Below, in pieces: positions 54,932-63,963 of a stretch of DNA of 64,000 nt. The DNA comes from Paraburkholderia sp. LEh10 (GTDB taxonomy: Bacteria > Pseudomonadota > Gammaproteobacteria > Burkholderiales > Burkholderiaceae). The stretch spans positions 101,940-165,939 of the forward strand of contig NZ_JAGIPX010000014.1 in the NCBI RefSeq assembly GCF_017814945.1, given 5' to 3'. A program made the translations under genes and the position numbers. The first letter of the stretch is position 1. Every line of letters begins with the position of its first letter. The notes under the pieces are model-generated. The model had not been told where the DNA came from and searched no databases. It was given only the letters and a program-made list of their open reading frames with translations.

Positions 54932-55238
54932 GGTTCCTCCTTTTCTTGCGGGACTTATCCGCTAAAGTATGTAGTAATCCCGTGGCAAGCCGATAGAAAG
55001 GATGTGGTCCCGGGTTCGTCATGGCCGGTGGCGCGATGCCGGTGCCGCGCGGCCACGCGATGTTGAACGATCCCGCTGAATTTCGCGCGGAAGGGAAGGG
55101 CGATTACCGCTTTTCCGTTGGACGCCGGACGCCAACAAAAAGACCGTCAGAAATTTTTCACCACCATGGCACTATGCTGGGCGCCCGGCACGCGGCTCGC
55201 GCGGCCGTGGTGCTTTTCCGCGCTAGAGGAGCGCTTTC
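54932..55238. other. 307 bp between the antiporter and sigJ
   Basis: No gene. Presumably holds the promoters of the divergent antiporter and sigma factor genes; I see no TGTCACA-type site here, so autoregulation of sigJ by that motif is not supported. Confidence 0.4.
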
Positions 55239-56120
55239 ATGGATGACGATTTGCATGTCTTCAACCAGCTTCGGCCGCGCCTGCAGAAGATCGCGTATCG
55301 GATGCTGGGGTCCGTTGCCGAAGCCGAAGACATCGTGCAGGACGTCTGGCTGCGCTGGCATGCTGCGGACCGCGAGGGCATCGACAACGCCCAGGCGTGG
55401 CTCGTCTCGGTTACGACGCGAATGTCGATCGACCGCCTGCGCGCGGCGAAACTGCAGCGCGAGCACTACACGGGCATATGGCTGCCGGAACCGCAACTGA
55501 CCGAGTCCCCCGCCACGCCCGAAGAGATGACCGAGCGCGCCGACGATGTCTCCGTCGCTTTTCTGATGCTGCTCGAACGGCTGACGCCGGAAGCGCGGGC
55601 GGCGTTTCTGCTGCGCGAAGTTTTCGACACGGATTACGATGACATCGCCAATGCGATCGGCAAGACGGAAGCCGCATGCCGTCAGCTGGTGAGCCGTGCG
55701 AAAGCGCAATTGCGCGACGAGCGCCCGCGCTATACGGTGTCGCGCGAGACGCATCACCGCCTGCTGGAGACGTTCGCGCGCGCGCTTCAGCTTGGCGAAT
55801 TCTCCGCGATCAACGCGCTGCTTGCCGAAGACGCGATTCTGTTCGGCGACGGCGGCGGCAAGGTGCCCAGCTTCCCGAAGCCGATGGTGGGCGGACGGCG
55901 CATCGCGCAGCTCTTCTTTGCCGCGTGCCGGCGCTATCGCAGCGAGGTTCGCGTGAAGCTCGTGTTGCTCAATGGCGAGTGGGCGCTGCTGCGTTTTATC
56001 GAAGGTCAGCTCGAATCGGCGCAATCGTTCGAGACGGACGGCAACCGCATCGTCCGCATTCATGTGCAACGCAATCCCGACAAGCTCGCGCGCATCGCAG
56101 CCGCGTGCAGCATCGGGTGA
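55239..56120 (+). CDS. sigJ: ECF41-type RNA polymerase sigma factor SigJ
   Basis: 293 residues. Region 2 is residues 5-75 (LRPRLQKIAYRMLGSVAEAEDIVQDVWLRW), region 4 is about 115-170 (LERLTPEARAAFLLREVFDTDYDDIANAIGKTEAACRQLVSRAKAQL). A fused SnoaL-like C-terminal domain with the DGGGK motif (EDAILFGDGGGKVPSF) marks group ECF41, where this domain replaces an anti-sigma factor. Targets usually carry a TGTCACA-N16-CGTC promoter; one lies at 56249-56275, downstream of this gene. The usual ECF41 partner, an oxidoreductase or epimerase gene, is only a fragment here (57388-57609). Confidence 0.92.
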   Translation: MDDDLHVFNQLRPRLQKIAYRMLGSVAEAEDIVQDVWLRWHAADREGIDNAQAWLVSVTTRMSIDRLRAAKLQREHYTGIWLPEPQLTESPATPEEMTERADDVSVAFLMLLERLTPEARAAFLLREVFDTDYDDIANAIGKTEAACRQLVSRAKAQLRDERPRYTVSRETHHRLLETFARALQLGEFSAINALLAEDAILFGDGGGKVPSFPKPMVGGRRIAQLFFAACRRYRSEVRVKLVLLNGEWALLRFIEGQLESAQSFETDGNRIVRIHVQRNPDKLARIAAACSIG

Positions 56121-56248
56121 TTGCCGAGCCCGTCCGGCGCGCACGCGGGCGTGTGCGCGATGAGGCCCTGACCCGGTGCGCAACGGGTGATGAAGCCGTA
56201 AGTCCGCATGCACACCGATACGCCCGCCGCGAAAAAAACGGCCGGCCG

Positions 56249-56275
56249 TGTCACAAGCGAGGGCGCTCGTACGTC
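56249..56275 (+). promoter_or_regulatory. Candidate ECF41 (SigJ) promoter
   Basis: TGTCACA at 56249-56255, exactly 16 bp, then CGTC at 56272-56275. This equals the ECF41 consensus as I recall it from published work. It points rightward to the LysR start at 56313, implying a leader of about 30 nt. It lies 128 bp after the sigJ stop. Confidence 0.65.
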
Positions 56276-56312
56276 TAGTCTCGTAACGGACTCTACTTGC
56301 CTTGCGCTTTCA

Positions 56313-57338
56313 ATGTCAGACTACTCATCACGCAGTTCCGTCACCGACGCCGAAGACCCGTTCGCAAGCAGCTTTGCGACCAGTTATGCATGCGTCGTCT
56401 CTTTTCTCGCTGTCGCCAACGAAGGCAGCTTCGCGCGCGCGGGCGATCGCCTCGGCATCGGCCGGTCGTCGGTCAGCCGCAACGTGCAGAAGCTCGAGGC
56501 CCAACTCGATGCGCGCCTTTTTTTCCGCACGACGCGCAGCACGTCGCTGACGCGCGAGGGCGAACTCTTCTACGAGAAGTGTCAGCCCGGCGTGGAGCGC
56601 ATTGCGCAGGCGCTGGAAGACATGCGCGAACTGCGCCACGGGCCGCCGCGAGGCCACTTGCGCATCTGCTCGACGGCCGGTTTCGGGCGCAAGATCGTCG
56701 CGCCGTTGCTGCGCGGCTTTCGCGAGCTGTATCCCGACATCACGCTGGAGCTGATGCTGATCGACCGTCATGCGGACTTCACGGCAGACCGCATCGACGT
56801 GTCGTTTCGCGATGGACGCCTGGAAGACAGCGAAATCGTCGCGCGGCAATTGATCCCGATGCAGATGATCGTCTGCGCGTCGCCCGAATATGTACGGGCG
56901 CATGGCTTGCCGCATCAGGTCGACGAGCTGGCGAGTCATCAATGCATCAACTTCCGGATGATGTCGGGGCGCGTGCGCGAGTGGGAGTTCAAGGTGGAAG
57001 GTTTGCCGCAGCGGCGCCAGCTCACTGCGCATCACACGTTCAACGACCCGGATCTGATCCTGCAGGCAGTGCTCGACGGGCAGGGCATTGCGCAACTGCC
57101 CGCCTATGAAGCTTGCGATCTGCTTCGCAAGGGGCAGCTCGTCAGTTGTCTCACGCAATATGCGCCCGACGATGGCGGTCATTACATCTGCTATCTCAGC
57201 CGCAAGCATCTTCCCGCGCGCATTCGCGTGTTCGTTGACTACATGACGGAGAAGACGCGGGCGCTCGATCTGCAGTGCCTCACGACGATGACGCCATGCC
57301 GTGCCGCTGCGCCAGCTTCGGCTATGACGGTCGAATGA
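56313..57338 (+). CDS. LysR-family transcriptional regulator, likely SigJ-controlled
   Basis: 341 residues from ATG 56313. Upstream in-frame ATG 56208 would lie before the SigJ-type promoter, so the shorter start is favoured. HTH at residues 25-80 (FLAVANEGSFARAGDRLGIGRSSVSRNVQKLEAQLDARLFFRTTRSTSLTREG), effector domain after it with DFTADRIDVSFRDGRLEDSEIVARQL. It is followed by an NmrA-like relic and ohr in the same direction. Confidence 0.87.
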   Translation: MSDYSSRSSVTDAEDPFASSFATSYACVVSFLAVANEGSFARAGDRLGIGRSSVSRNVQKLEAQLDARLFFRTTRSTSLTREGELFYEKCQPGVERIAQALEDMRELRHGPPRGHLRICSTAGFGRKIVAPLLRGFRELYPDITLELMLIDRHADFTADRIDVSFRDGRLEDSEIVARQLIPMQMIVCASPEYVRAHGLPHQVDELASHQCINFRMMSGRVREWEFKVEGLPQRRQLTAHHTFNDPDLILQAVLDGQGIAQLPAYEACDLLRKGQLVSCLTQYAPDDGGHYICYLSRKHLPARIRVFVDYMTEKTRALDLQCLTTMTPCRAAAPASAMTVE

Positions 57339-57387
57339 CATGCCAATGCCGGGCGCGCCCTGCCGATTGGTGCTTCTGATGCAACAT

Positions 57388-57690
57388 GGTGCGCCGCGTA
57401 ATGGTATCGTCGAGATCGCAGGCCCGGAACGCGCGCGACTTGCCGACATGGTGCAGCGCTTCCTGAACGCGACTCACGATTCGCGCAAGGCCGTCGAGGA
57501 CGCGCAGGCCCGCTACTTCGGCGCCAAGCTTCAGGACGACACGCTCTGCCCGGGCGCAAATCCACGCGTTGGCGCGATGAACTTCGACAAGTGGTTCGCT
57601 CAGTCGCAGTACGCGAAATGGCGGCGACGCGCGCGGCATGCATGCGGGCGGCAACGCGACACAAGCCACAATCGCACACGACAGAGATGA
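57388..57690 (+). pseudogene. Relic of an NmrA/SDR-type oxidoreductase gene (C-terminal part)
   Basis: The frame reads NGIVEIAGPERARLADMVQRFLN, AVEDAQARYFGAKL and NFDKWFAQSQ, the last 75 residues or so of NAD(P)-binding NmrA-like proteins, where GIVEIAGPE is a conserved strand. No cofactor motif or start precedes it, and the frame runs on past the normal end to 57690. It is thus a 5'-deleted remnant. ECF41 sigma genes are commonly next to such oxidoreductase genes. Confidence 0.65.
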
Positions 57691-57698
57691 CGCGCGCC

Positions 57699-58214
57699 AT
57701 GACCACTTTGAACCCACCTCCGCTGACGCTGCTCGACAAGTACCACGGGCGGGACCGTCAAGCGCTGTATTCGACGACGGTCACGGTGACGGGAGGCGAC
57801 GCGGCTCATGGGCGCGCGTCGGGTGTCGTGCGTTCCGACGACGGCAATCTCGCTCTTGAGCTGCGATTGCCGAAAGAGATGGGCGGACCGGGCGACGGCA
57901 CCAATCCTGAACAGCTATTCGCCGCCGCCTATGCGGCCTGCTTTCATGGCGCGTTGAGTCTGCTTGCGACGCGGGCTGGTCTTTCCATGGCCGATACGTC
58001 GGTGGACGTCACCGTCGAGTTGAGCCGCGATCCCGTCGATGGCCTGTATCTCGTCACCGCGCATACGCGGATTCGCATGCCCGGCGTCGACCGCGCCGTG
58101 GCCGAGGAACTGGTGCGCAACACCGAACGCTTTTGCCCTTATACGAAGATGGCGCGGCAGGGCATCACGAATGTCGTCGTGCTCGTGCCGCCGGAGGGCG
58201 CGAGCGAATCGTGA
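57699..58214 (+). CDS. ohr: Organic hydroperoxide resistance protein (Ohr/OsmC family)
   Basis: 171 residues from ATG 57699 (ATG 57687 adds four). Both reactive cysteines are present: YAACFHGAL and RFCPYTKMARQG. GGPGDGTNPEQLFAAAYAACF is the Ohr hallmark, LLDKYHGRDRQALYSTTVTVTGG the N-terminal strand pair. The dimer reduces organic hydroperoxides with lipoylated proteins or dithiols. About 30 residues longer than typical Ohr at the N-terminus. No OhrR-type MarR gene is adjacent (the MarR gene at 11.3 kb is distant). Confidence 0.9.
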   Translation: MTTLNPPPLTLLDKYHGRDRQALYSTTVTVTGGDAAHGRASGVVRSDDGNLALELRLPKEMGGPGDGTNPEQLFAAAYAACFHGALSLLATRAGLSMADTSVDVTVELSRDPVDGLYLVTAHTRIRMPGVDRAVAEELVRNTERFCPYTKMARQGITNVVVLVPPEGASES

Positions 58215-58276
58215 TTGCGGTGCGTGGTGTGAAGGCGTTTTTCGCTCACCGCAAATGCGCACCGTCGCGCACCGTC

Positions 58277-58310
58277 GCGCGCAGCGCGCGTGCATGTGCA
58301 CGCTGCGCGC
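58277..58310. terminator. GC-rich hairpin between convergent genes
   Basis: GCGCGCAG (58277-58284) pairs with CTGCGCGC (58303-58310), and inside CGTGCA (58289-58294) pairs with TGCACG (58297-58302) around TG; four extra bases bulge on the left arm. It lies between the ohr stop and the convergent Asp-box protein stop, with no T-tract, so it is a likely shared stop signal. Confidence 0.5.
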
Positions 58311-58330
58311 CGAGTGCTGCGTTGCGTACT

Positions 58331-59773
58331 TTACGGCTGAGCGAATACGTCCGTGCGATTGCTGAGATTGCCCGAGTTTGTTTGCACGAAGAACGGCACG
58401 AACGTCGAGCCGAACACGGCCAACCCCTGATAGTCGCCGACGAAGAAGCCCTCCGCGTTCGGCGCCGTCTTGAGGTCGAACGACCCCGCCAGATGAACTT
58501 CATTGGCGAACGTCGTTCCCTTGTTCGTCGATGTCGTTTGCCAGATATCGGTTGGTAGTGTCGTGGTGTTGCCATCCGCCAGATTGCGGAAATCGTAGTA
58601 CGTCACTGCAACGGTCCCCGATGAATTGACGTTAATGCTTGGATTGAATGCCGGCCGTCCCGTGGGCGTATTGACCCGGATCGGCGCGCTCCAGGTACTG
58701 CCGCCGTCTGTTGACGTAGAGAGCGCGATCTCGTCGTAGTGCCCGCCATTGAAGCGCGAATCCTGCCAAACGACATAGAGTTGCCCCGTCTTCGGATCGA
58801 TCGCGGGCTCGGGAATGATGTCTCCTGAACGCACCGCTTCGCCCGTGTTCGGATCGAACACCGATACGGTCTGCAAACCCGAGATGATTTTCGGCTTCGT
58901 CCACGTTGCGCCGTCATCGGTCGATTTGATGAACGCCACCTTGCCGGCCGCCTTCGAGAACGGCGGAGAGATCAGGTTGAAGAAGTCATAGAGCGTTCCG
59001 GTCTGCGAGTTGACCACGATCTGGTTGCCGATCGTCTGCTGCCGCGAAGGCACCGTCACGATCACGGATGGCGGACTCCATGTGTTGCCGCCATCGAGCG
59101 TCCTCGAGAACATCGATGGCCCCCGGAAGGCGGCCGTATGCCTGTTGGCGTAAGGATTGCCGTTCGGCAGTTCCAGCCGGTCCCACACTGCATAGGCGAC
59201 GCCTGCCTTGACGGGATTCGCCGTCACCGATTCCTTGTCGTTGAAGAATTGCAGTGACGGTTCGTTGTTGGCTATGATGATGCTCGGCTTCCCCCATGTC
59301 AGGCCGCCGTCCTTCGAAACCGACGCGAGCACCGCATTGCTGTTGTTGGATTGATTGAAGGAGATCGACACGGCGTACGCCGTTCCATCGGGGCCGATCG
59401 ATACCCACGGATCGGACGCGCGCTCGTAACCAGTCCCGCCCGCGCATGCAGAGAAAGGCAGTGCAGCTGGCGTGTTCCACGTAAAACCGCCATCGAATGA
59501 CGAACGGGCAACCAGGCCGTGGGCGCCGCCGTTGTTCCACCGGTCCTGCTGCCATACGCCGATAAGGTTCGAGGGATTTTTCGGGTTCGTGGCGAGCCAA
59601 GGCTCGACTTCGGCGTTCACATAGTTCGTGCCGGGGCCGCCTATGGTGCACGTGGCAAAGAGACTGGGACCGGAAACCAGGACGGGCGCAGCCCGACTGG
59701 CTGTAATGCCTGTTGCGAGGACAACAGCGAGCGGAACACTGCTCAAAATTACAGAGGGCTTGTTGCAACGCAT
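58331..59773 (-). CDS. Secreted Asp-box (BNR/sialidase-like beta-propeller) protein
   Basis: 480 residues from ATG 59773; AAGGAG with 6-nt spacing favours it over the ATG at 59791. Signal peptide SVPLAVVLATGITASRAA. Repeated Asp boxes: SFDGGFTW, SKDGGLTW, TLDGGNTW, STDDGATW, STDGGSTW and a worn STNKGTTF, one per blade of a six-bladed propeller. The sialidase arginine triad cannot be confirmed, so sugar hydrolysis is not claimed. It could be a secreted glycan-binding or exo-acting protein. Alone between a hairpin and 1.2 kb of gene-free DNA. Confidence 0.8.
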   Translation of the reverse strand: MRCNKPSVILSSVPLAVVLATGITASRAAPVLVSGPSLFATCTIGGPGTNYVNAEVEPWLATNPKNPSNLIGVWQQDRWNNGGAHGLVARSSFDGGFTWNTPAALPFSACAGGTGYERASDPWVSIGPDGTAYAVSISFNQSNNSNAVLASVSKDGGLTWGKPSIIIANNEPSLQFFNDKESVTANPVKAGVAYAVWDRLELPNGNPYANRHTAAFRGPSMFSRTLDGGNTWSPPSVIVTVPSRQQTIGNQIVVNSQTGTLYDFFNLISPPFSKAAGKVAFIKSTDDGATWTKPKIISGLQTVSVFDPNTGEAVRSGDIIPEPAIDPKTGQLYVVWQDSRFNGGHYDEIALSTSTDGGSTWSAPIRVNTPTGRPAFNPSINVNSSGTVAVTYYDFRNLADGNTTTLPTDIWQTTSTNKGTTFANEVHLAGSFDLKTAPNAEGFFVGDYQGLAVFGSTFVPFFVQTNSGNLSNRTDVFAQP

Positions 59774-61007
59774 GGACGGCTCCTTCTCCATTGCGGCCTG
59801 TAACAGCCCACGGTAGCCTGCTGGCAGTTGCGAAAGAAGTGGAGCGCCATTGCACCCATGCCTGAGGTCTCAACGATGGCATCGTCGGCGCGCCTTCTTT
59901 CCACCTTATCCGCTCGCCATACTCACTACCGCTTCAACTGCACAGACTGCGAGCGCTGATCACCGCCAGCGCGTCGGTCGCGACTTCACTACCCAACACC
60001 AACCGGTTTCCTCGTGCGTCGGAAATTTTGCCTCGCTACGAGCGTTCCCTTTGCGATGAACCATCATTTGTCAGACGCATGGAATGACTTTAGGTCGTGG
60101 CAAAGAACGCTGCGCGAATTTTTTGTAACAAACTGAAGCGGTGAACGCTCTTATCCGTCAAGCCGCAGTGTGCGGTGGCCGGCACATCAGGCAACGTCCG
60201 CCGCTGACGTGACGCAGACGCTTCACTGGCCGTTTGGCATCTGCGGATTCAAGCGGTCCGTGCAATCGTAGTTGGGGCCGACCTGTGCCTGATGCGGTCG
60301 GCAGGAACAACGTGTCCTGGCGGCAATCGCCGCGGTCGATCGTTGCAAAGCAGTCCAGATCATTCGCTTGAGTGGACATCGATTCAAACATCGCGACGAC
60401 AGGGCGATTCGGCGGGGTCGCAGTTTCAACCTTATCGGTAACATCCAGGCTGATTACCCAACGCTCAATGCGAACTTGCGACGTCCTGGTCTCGCGCTTC
60501 TGCGATTTTTAAACGAGGTGCCTCTTAAATCGGCCAGTCGGTCCTTAGCCGATAGTAGAAGGAGGTTATTCGCTATCGCCCTGTTACTCGCAAGCCATCG
60601 CTTCGCGTTATTTCCGCGTCAAGGTTGAGTAGATTCGCACATAGATCATTCTCTTCTATCTTTTCCCAGTTCGATCCGCGCGTCGCTTGGCGCGGACCGT
60701 GTCGTATCGTGTATGTCGATGCTATGTCCACGATCTCGCAATCCAATCTGATTCGGACTAACAGGCACAGCGAATGCTTCACTTGCATCGTGTCGTCGCC
60801 AACTGTGGAATCATCGCGGGAAGCCCACGGACGGCGACTCTAGCCACCCGTCCAGATCGGCCACGAAGATGGCGAGCGCTTTCATCGCTCGAAGCCTTAC
60901 TATAGGCAATTGGTTTTCCGCTCCCATTGCCGTGGCGGAGCCAGAGGTCGAACACGCAGAACGGTCCCGCGGCGCATTTCGATGAGCATTCCGCAAGGGG
61001 ACGGCAC
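59774..61007. other. 1.23 kb without a supportable gene
   Basis: The stretch is lower in GC than its neighbours, with several short minus-strand frames near 60158-60444 (DRGDCRQDTLFLPTASGTG-like) that have no start site or known family. It holds the divergent promoters of the Asp-box gene and the repeat protein. Possibly the site of a decayed element; nothing can be named. Confidence 0.4.
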
Positions 61008-62519
61008 ATGAACGTAGTGAATGGAAGGATCAGACGAAACGAGCCGAAGCGTGTTGCAGTGTCCCGCGAGGCCGAGCTTGCGCATTCGGGGGCGAGTAAC
61101 CCGGATGCAGACATCGAGGCCGCACCGCCTGTGCGGGGCAGACGTCTTGCGCTTTGGGTTGCGTGGGCGAGCGCATCATTGGCTGTCGGGGTGATGGGTG
61201 TCGTCGCGTTTGGCGATCGGTTCCACTATGATCAGGCGCCCGGGATCATCGGATCCACGACGCCAGCGGAACACACGTCCTGGTCCGGTGATGTCGCGCT
61301 ACCACCGTCGCCTCCCGCTCAGGGAACTGCGGTTGCCAGTGCAGAGCTCGCGCCACCTGTGTCGTCCGCTCCATCCGATCAACGCGCTGGACCTCCTCCG
61401 GATTCTGCTGCACCGCAGTCGGTTGCACGAGTGCCTGGTCAAGCAAGCTATGCCGCCAGACAGAATCGCCGCCATCCCGCGCCGCAAGCGGGAGCAATCG
61501 CGCGGCATGCGCCCCGGATCACCCGACCTATATCGCCAACGCAACAAGCGTCTTCGTCCGGTCATGTCGCGAGTTCATCGTCACCTGCTGCCCAGGGAAC
61601 TGCTATTGGCAGTGCCGAGCGCACCGCGCCAGTGGCTTCCGCTTCGGTCGATCATCGCGGTGCACCTTCTCCGAAACCTGCTTCACTGAAGCTGGCTGAA
61701 GGACAGCCTGCGGTCGGTCAGGGCAGAGGTGGTTCGGGTGCGGGCGGTCCGGGTGCGGGCGTCGGCGGTGCGGGCGCAGGCAGTGCGGGCGCAGGCGGTG
61801 CGGGCGCAGGTGGTGCGGGCGCAGGTGGTGCGGGCGCAGGTGGTGCGGGCGCAGGTGGTGCGGGCGCAGGTGGTGCGGGTGCAGGCGGTGCGGGTGCAGG
61901 CGGGGCAGGCGCAGGTGGTGCGGGCGCAGGCGGTGCGGGCGCAGGCGGCGCGGGCGCAGGCGGCGCAGGCGCAGGTGGTGCGGGTGCAGGTGGTGCGGGT
62001 GCAGGCGGCGCAGGCGCAGGCGGTCACGGCGCAGGCGGTGCGGGCGCAGGTGGTGCGGGCGCAGGCGGGGCAGGCGCCGGCGGTGCGGGCTCAGGCGCAG
62101 GCGGTCACGGCGCAGGCGGAAATGGTTCAGGCGGTGCGGGTGCAGGCGGTGCGGGTGCAGGCGGTGCAGGCGCAGGTGGTCACGGCTCAGGCGGAAACGG
62201 TGCAGGCGGGAATGGCTCAGGCGGTGCGGGCGCAGGTGGTGCGGGTGCAGGCGGTGCGGGCGCAGGCGGTGCAGGCGCAGGCGGTGCGGGTGCAGGCGGT
62301 GCAGGCGCAGGTGGTCACGGCGCAGGCGGGAATGGCTCAGGCGGAAACGGCGCAGGCGGGAATGGCGCAGGCGGTGCGGGCGCAGGCGGTGCGGGCGCAG
62401 GCGGTGCAGGCGCAGGTGGTCACGGCTCAGGCGGAAACGGCTCGGGCGGTCACGGCGGCGGCGGGAATGGCGGAGGCGGGAACGGCGGAGGCGGTCACGG
62501 CGGGGGCGGGTCAAGGTAA
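61008..62519 (+). CDS. Membrane-anchored protein with long Gly-Ala repeat
   Basis: 503 residues; AAGGGGA precedes ATG 61008. Residues 1-46 are hydrophilic with basic residues (GRIRRNEPKR, RGRR), 47-69 form one membrane helix (LALWVAWASASLAVGVMGVVAFG), so the bulk should face the periplasm or outside. Residues about 84-226 are a Pro/Ser/Ala linker containing a 45-residue duplication. From about 238 to the end runs a repeat of period five, GAGGA-like, with His, Asn and Ser variants (GGHGAGG, GGNGSGG). The role is unknown; it could be a structural or adhesive surface protein. No homologue is recognised. Confidence 0.72.
   Translation: MNVVNGRIRRNEPKRVAVSREAELAHSGASNPDADIEAAPPVRGRRLALWVAWASASLAVGVMGVVAFGDRFHYDQAPGIIGSTTPAEHTSWSGDVALPPSPPAQGTAVASAELAPPVSSAPSDQRAGPPPDSAAPQSVARVPGQASYAARQNRRHPAPQAGAIARHAPRITRPISPTQQASSSGHVASSSSPAAQGTAIGSAERTAPVASASVDHRGAPSPKPASLKLAEGQPAVGQGRGGSGAGGPGAGVGGAGAGSAGAGGAGAGGAGAGGAGAGGAGAGGAGAGGAGAGGAGAGGAGAGGAGAGGAGAGGAGAGGAGAGGAGAGGAGAGGAGAGGHGAGGAGAGGAGAGGAGAGGAGSGAGGHGAGGNGSGGAGAGGAGAGGAGAGGHGSGGNGAGGNGSGGAGAGGAGAGGAGAGGAGAGGAGAGGAGAGGHGAGGNGSGGNGAGGNGAGGAGAGGAGAGGAGAGGHGSGGNGSGGHGGGGNGGGGNGGGGHGGGGSR
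61728..62518 (+). repeat. 15-bp minisatellite inside the Gly-Ala protein gene
   Basis: Units near GGTGCGGGCGCAGGC repeat about 52 times with point variants, including GGTCACGGC and GGAAACGGC types. The period is a multiple of three, so copy changes keep frame. The plus strand is very G-rich, with potential for quadruplex formation. Confidence 0.9.
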
Positions 62520-62930
62520 CCGGCCGCCTTGTTTTCAGCCGCCCCTTTCGCGCAAGAGACGAAGGTCATGGCGGCTACCAGACCGGTAATCCCGATTGTA
62601 TGGAGATGAATCGCGGGAGCCCATGCGTATGTCCATCTCTCTAGCGGGAGCTGCGATGGCTGTGTGCAGCATGCCACGCCATTCCGGGCAACGCGGAGAG
62701 GCCAATGTCAGTTGCCGATCCCTCTCCGGTCATACGCAACCGCACTCGCATGACGGCCGCTTTCGAATGCACAGCGGCCAGTCTCGTTCCGCACCGGTCA
62801 GGCCCCGGCGCGGCTACATTACATGCTCAGCCGCTCAGTTGCTGAACTGCGCTGGTCCGCCTGGCCTGTGGGTCCTTGAGGAGGCAATAGGATGCGTAGT
62901 ACTTGACGTGGTTGTCTCAATGCCAATTTC
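62520..62930. other. 411 bp between the repeat protein and LysR genes
   Basis: No terminator-like hairpin is evident immediately after the repeat gene's stop at 62519. An open frame (62596-62979) lacks protein-like composition and overlaps the LysR 3' end. No clear site was found. Confidence 0.35.
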
Positions 62931-63854
62931 TCAAGTACTGCCGTTCACCGTCAAAGTCCCGGCCTGGCTGGCCAGATAGTCAACCATCCGCTGTGCGGCC
63001 GGCTGCAGCGCGTCAAAGCTCCTGAAACACACGACGAACCGGCGCTGAGCCCACGCGTCGGTGAGCGGGATCACCTTGATGCCACGCACTGGGCGGTAGG
63101 TCTCGGCGACCTCCACGGGCACGACACTAATGCCAAGACCAGCCGCAACCACGCGAAATGCGGCATCGAAACTCGACACGATCACGCGATACGACACGCT
63201 CTTGCCCGCGCCTGCGGCCGCGCGCTGCAGCATCGTGTGGACGGCCGTCGACGGTAGCAGACCAACGTGTTCGTACTCCAGCGTCTGATCAAAGCATAGG
63301 GACGCTTCGTTCGCGAGCGGATGATCCTGATGCACGGCCAGCGCCAGCCGGTCCTGCCGATACGGCCGGTGTTGCAAGCCCTGAAGGTCGACGTTGTCCC
63401 AACACACGCCCAAGCTCGCCGCGCCTTCGCGCAATAGCCGCACGAGATCGGATGACAGCCGTTCTTCCACATCGACCCTGATGTTCTGATTCGCGGGTTC
63501 GCGCATGAAGGACGAAATGTCGTCGGGCAATGCCTCGGCGATCGCCGACGCTGACGCGCATAGGCTGACCCGCCCCTTCAGCCCGCCACCGAACGCCGCG
63601 ACGTCACTCGCGATGCGCTCCATCGTGAAGAGCACGCTGCGCGCGTGCTCGAGCAGCGCATTGCCCGCGGCAGTCGGCTCGACACCCCGCCGCGAGCGCG
63701 TGAGGAGCGGCACGCCCAGATCGCTTTCGAGTTGCGCGATGCGCTTGCTGATCGCGGAGGGTTCGATATGAGCTTCCTGCGCCGCCCGCGCCATATTGCG
63801 GTGATCGCACACGGCGACGAGCAACCGCAGCGTTTTCAGGTCGATGTCGCGCAT
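62931..63854 (-). CDS. LysR-family transcriptional regulator
   Basis: 307 residues with the HTH at 1-60 (MRDIDLKTLRLLVAVCDHRNMARAAQEAHIEPSAISKRIAQLESDLGVPLLTRSRRGVEPTAAG) and an effector domain with GRVSLCASASAIAEALPDDISSF. Its divergent neighbour at the right edge may be the target, but only 12 codons of it are visible. ATG 63854. Confidence 0.87.
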   Translation of the reverse strand: MRDIDLKTLRLLVAVCDHRNMARAAQEAHIEPSAISKRIAQLESDLGVPLLTRSRRGVEPTAAGNALLEHARSVLFTMERIASDVAAFGGGLKGRVSLCASASAIAEALPDDISSFMREPANQNIRVDVEERLSSDLVRLLREGAASLGVCWDNVDLQGLQHRPYRQDRLALAVHQDHPLANEASLCFDQTLEYEHVGLLPSTAVHTMLQRAAAGAGKSVSYRVIVSSFDAAFRVVAAGLGISVVPVEVAETYRPVRGIKVIPLTDAWAQRRFVVCFRSFDALQPAAQRMVDYLASQAGTLTVNGST

Positions 63855-63963
63855 CTGCCGTCTCCAAGGACGTAGACATTCCGGTTTGGAACTTTAGGGA
63901 AAGTGTTCAAAACTCGCCCATGCCATGCTGTTCAACCCGAAGCCTGCCAGGCACAATAAGCGC

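Noticed and set aside
61603..62514. Minus-strand frame of 303 codons through the minisatellite
   Set aside because: Arg/His/Leu repeat produced by the 15-bp period; no ribosome site and no anchor. The plus-strand frame has a start, ribosome site and membrane helix.
61728..62518. CRISPR-like array
   Set aside because: Repeats are contiguous 15-mers without unique spacers, in frame within a gene.
62596..62979. 127-codon plus-strand frame
   Set aside because: Overlaps the 3' end of the LysR gene and has no family features.
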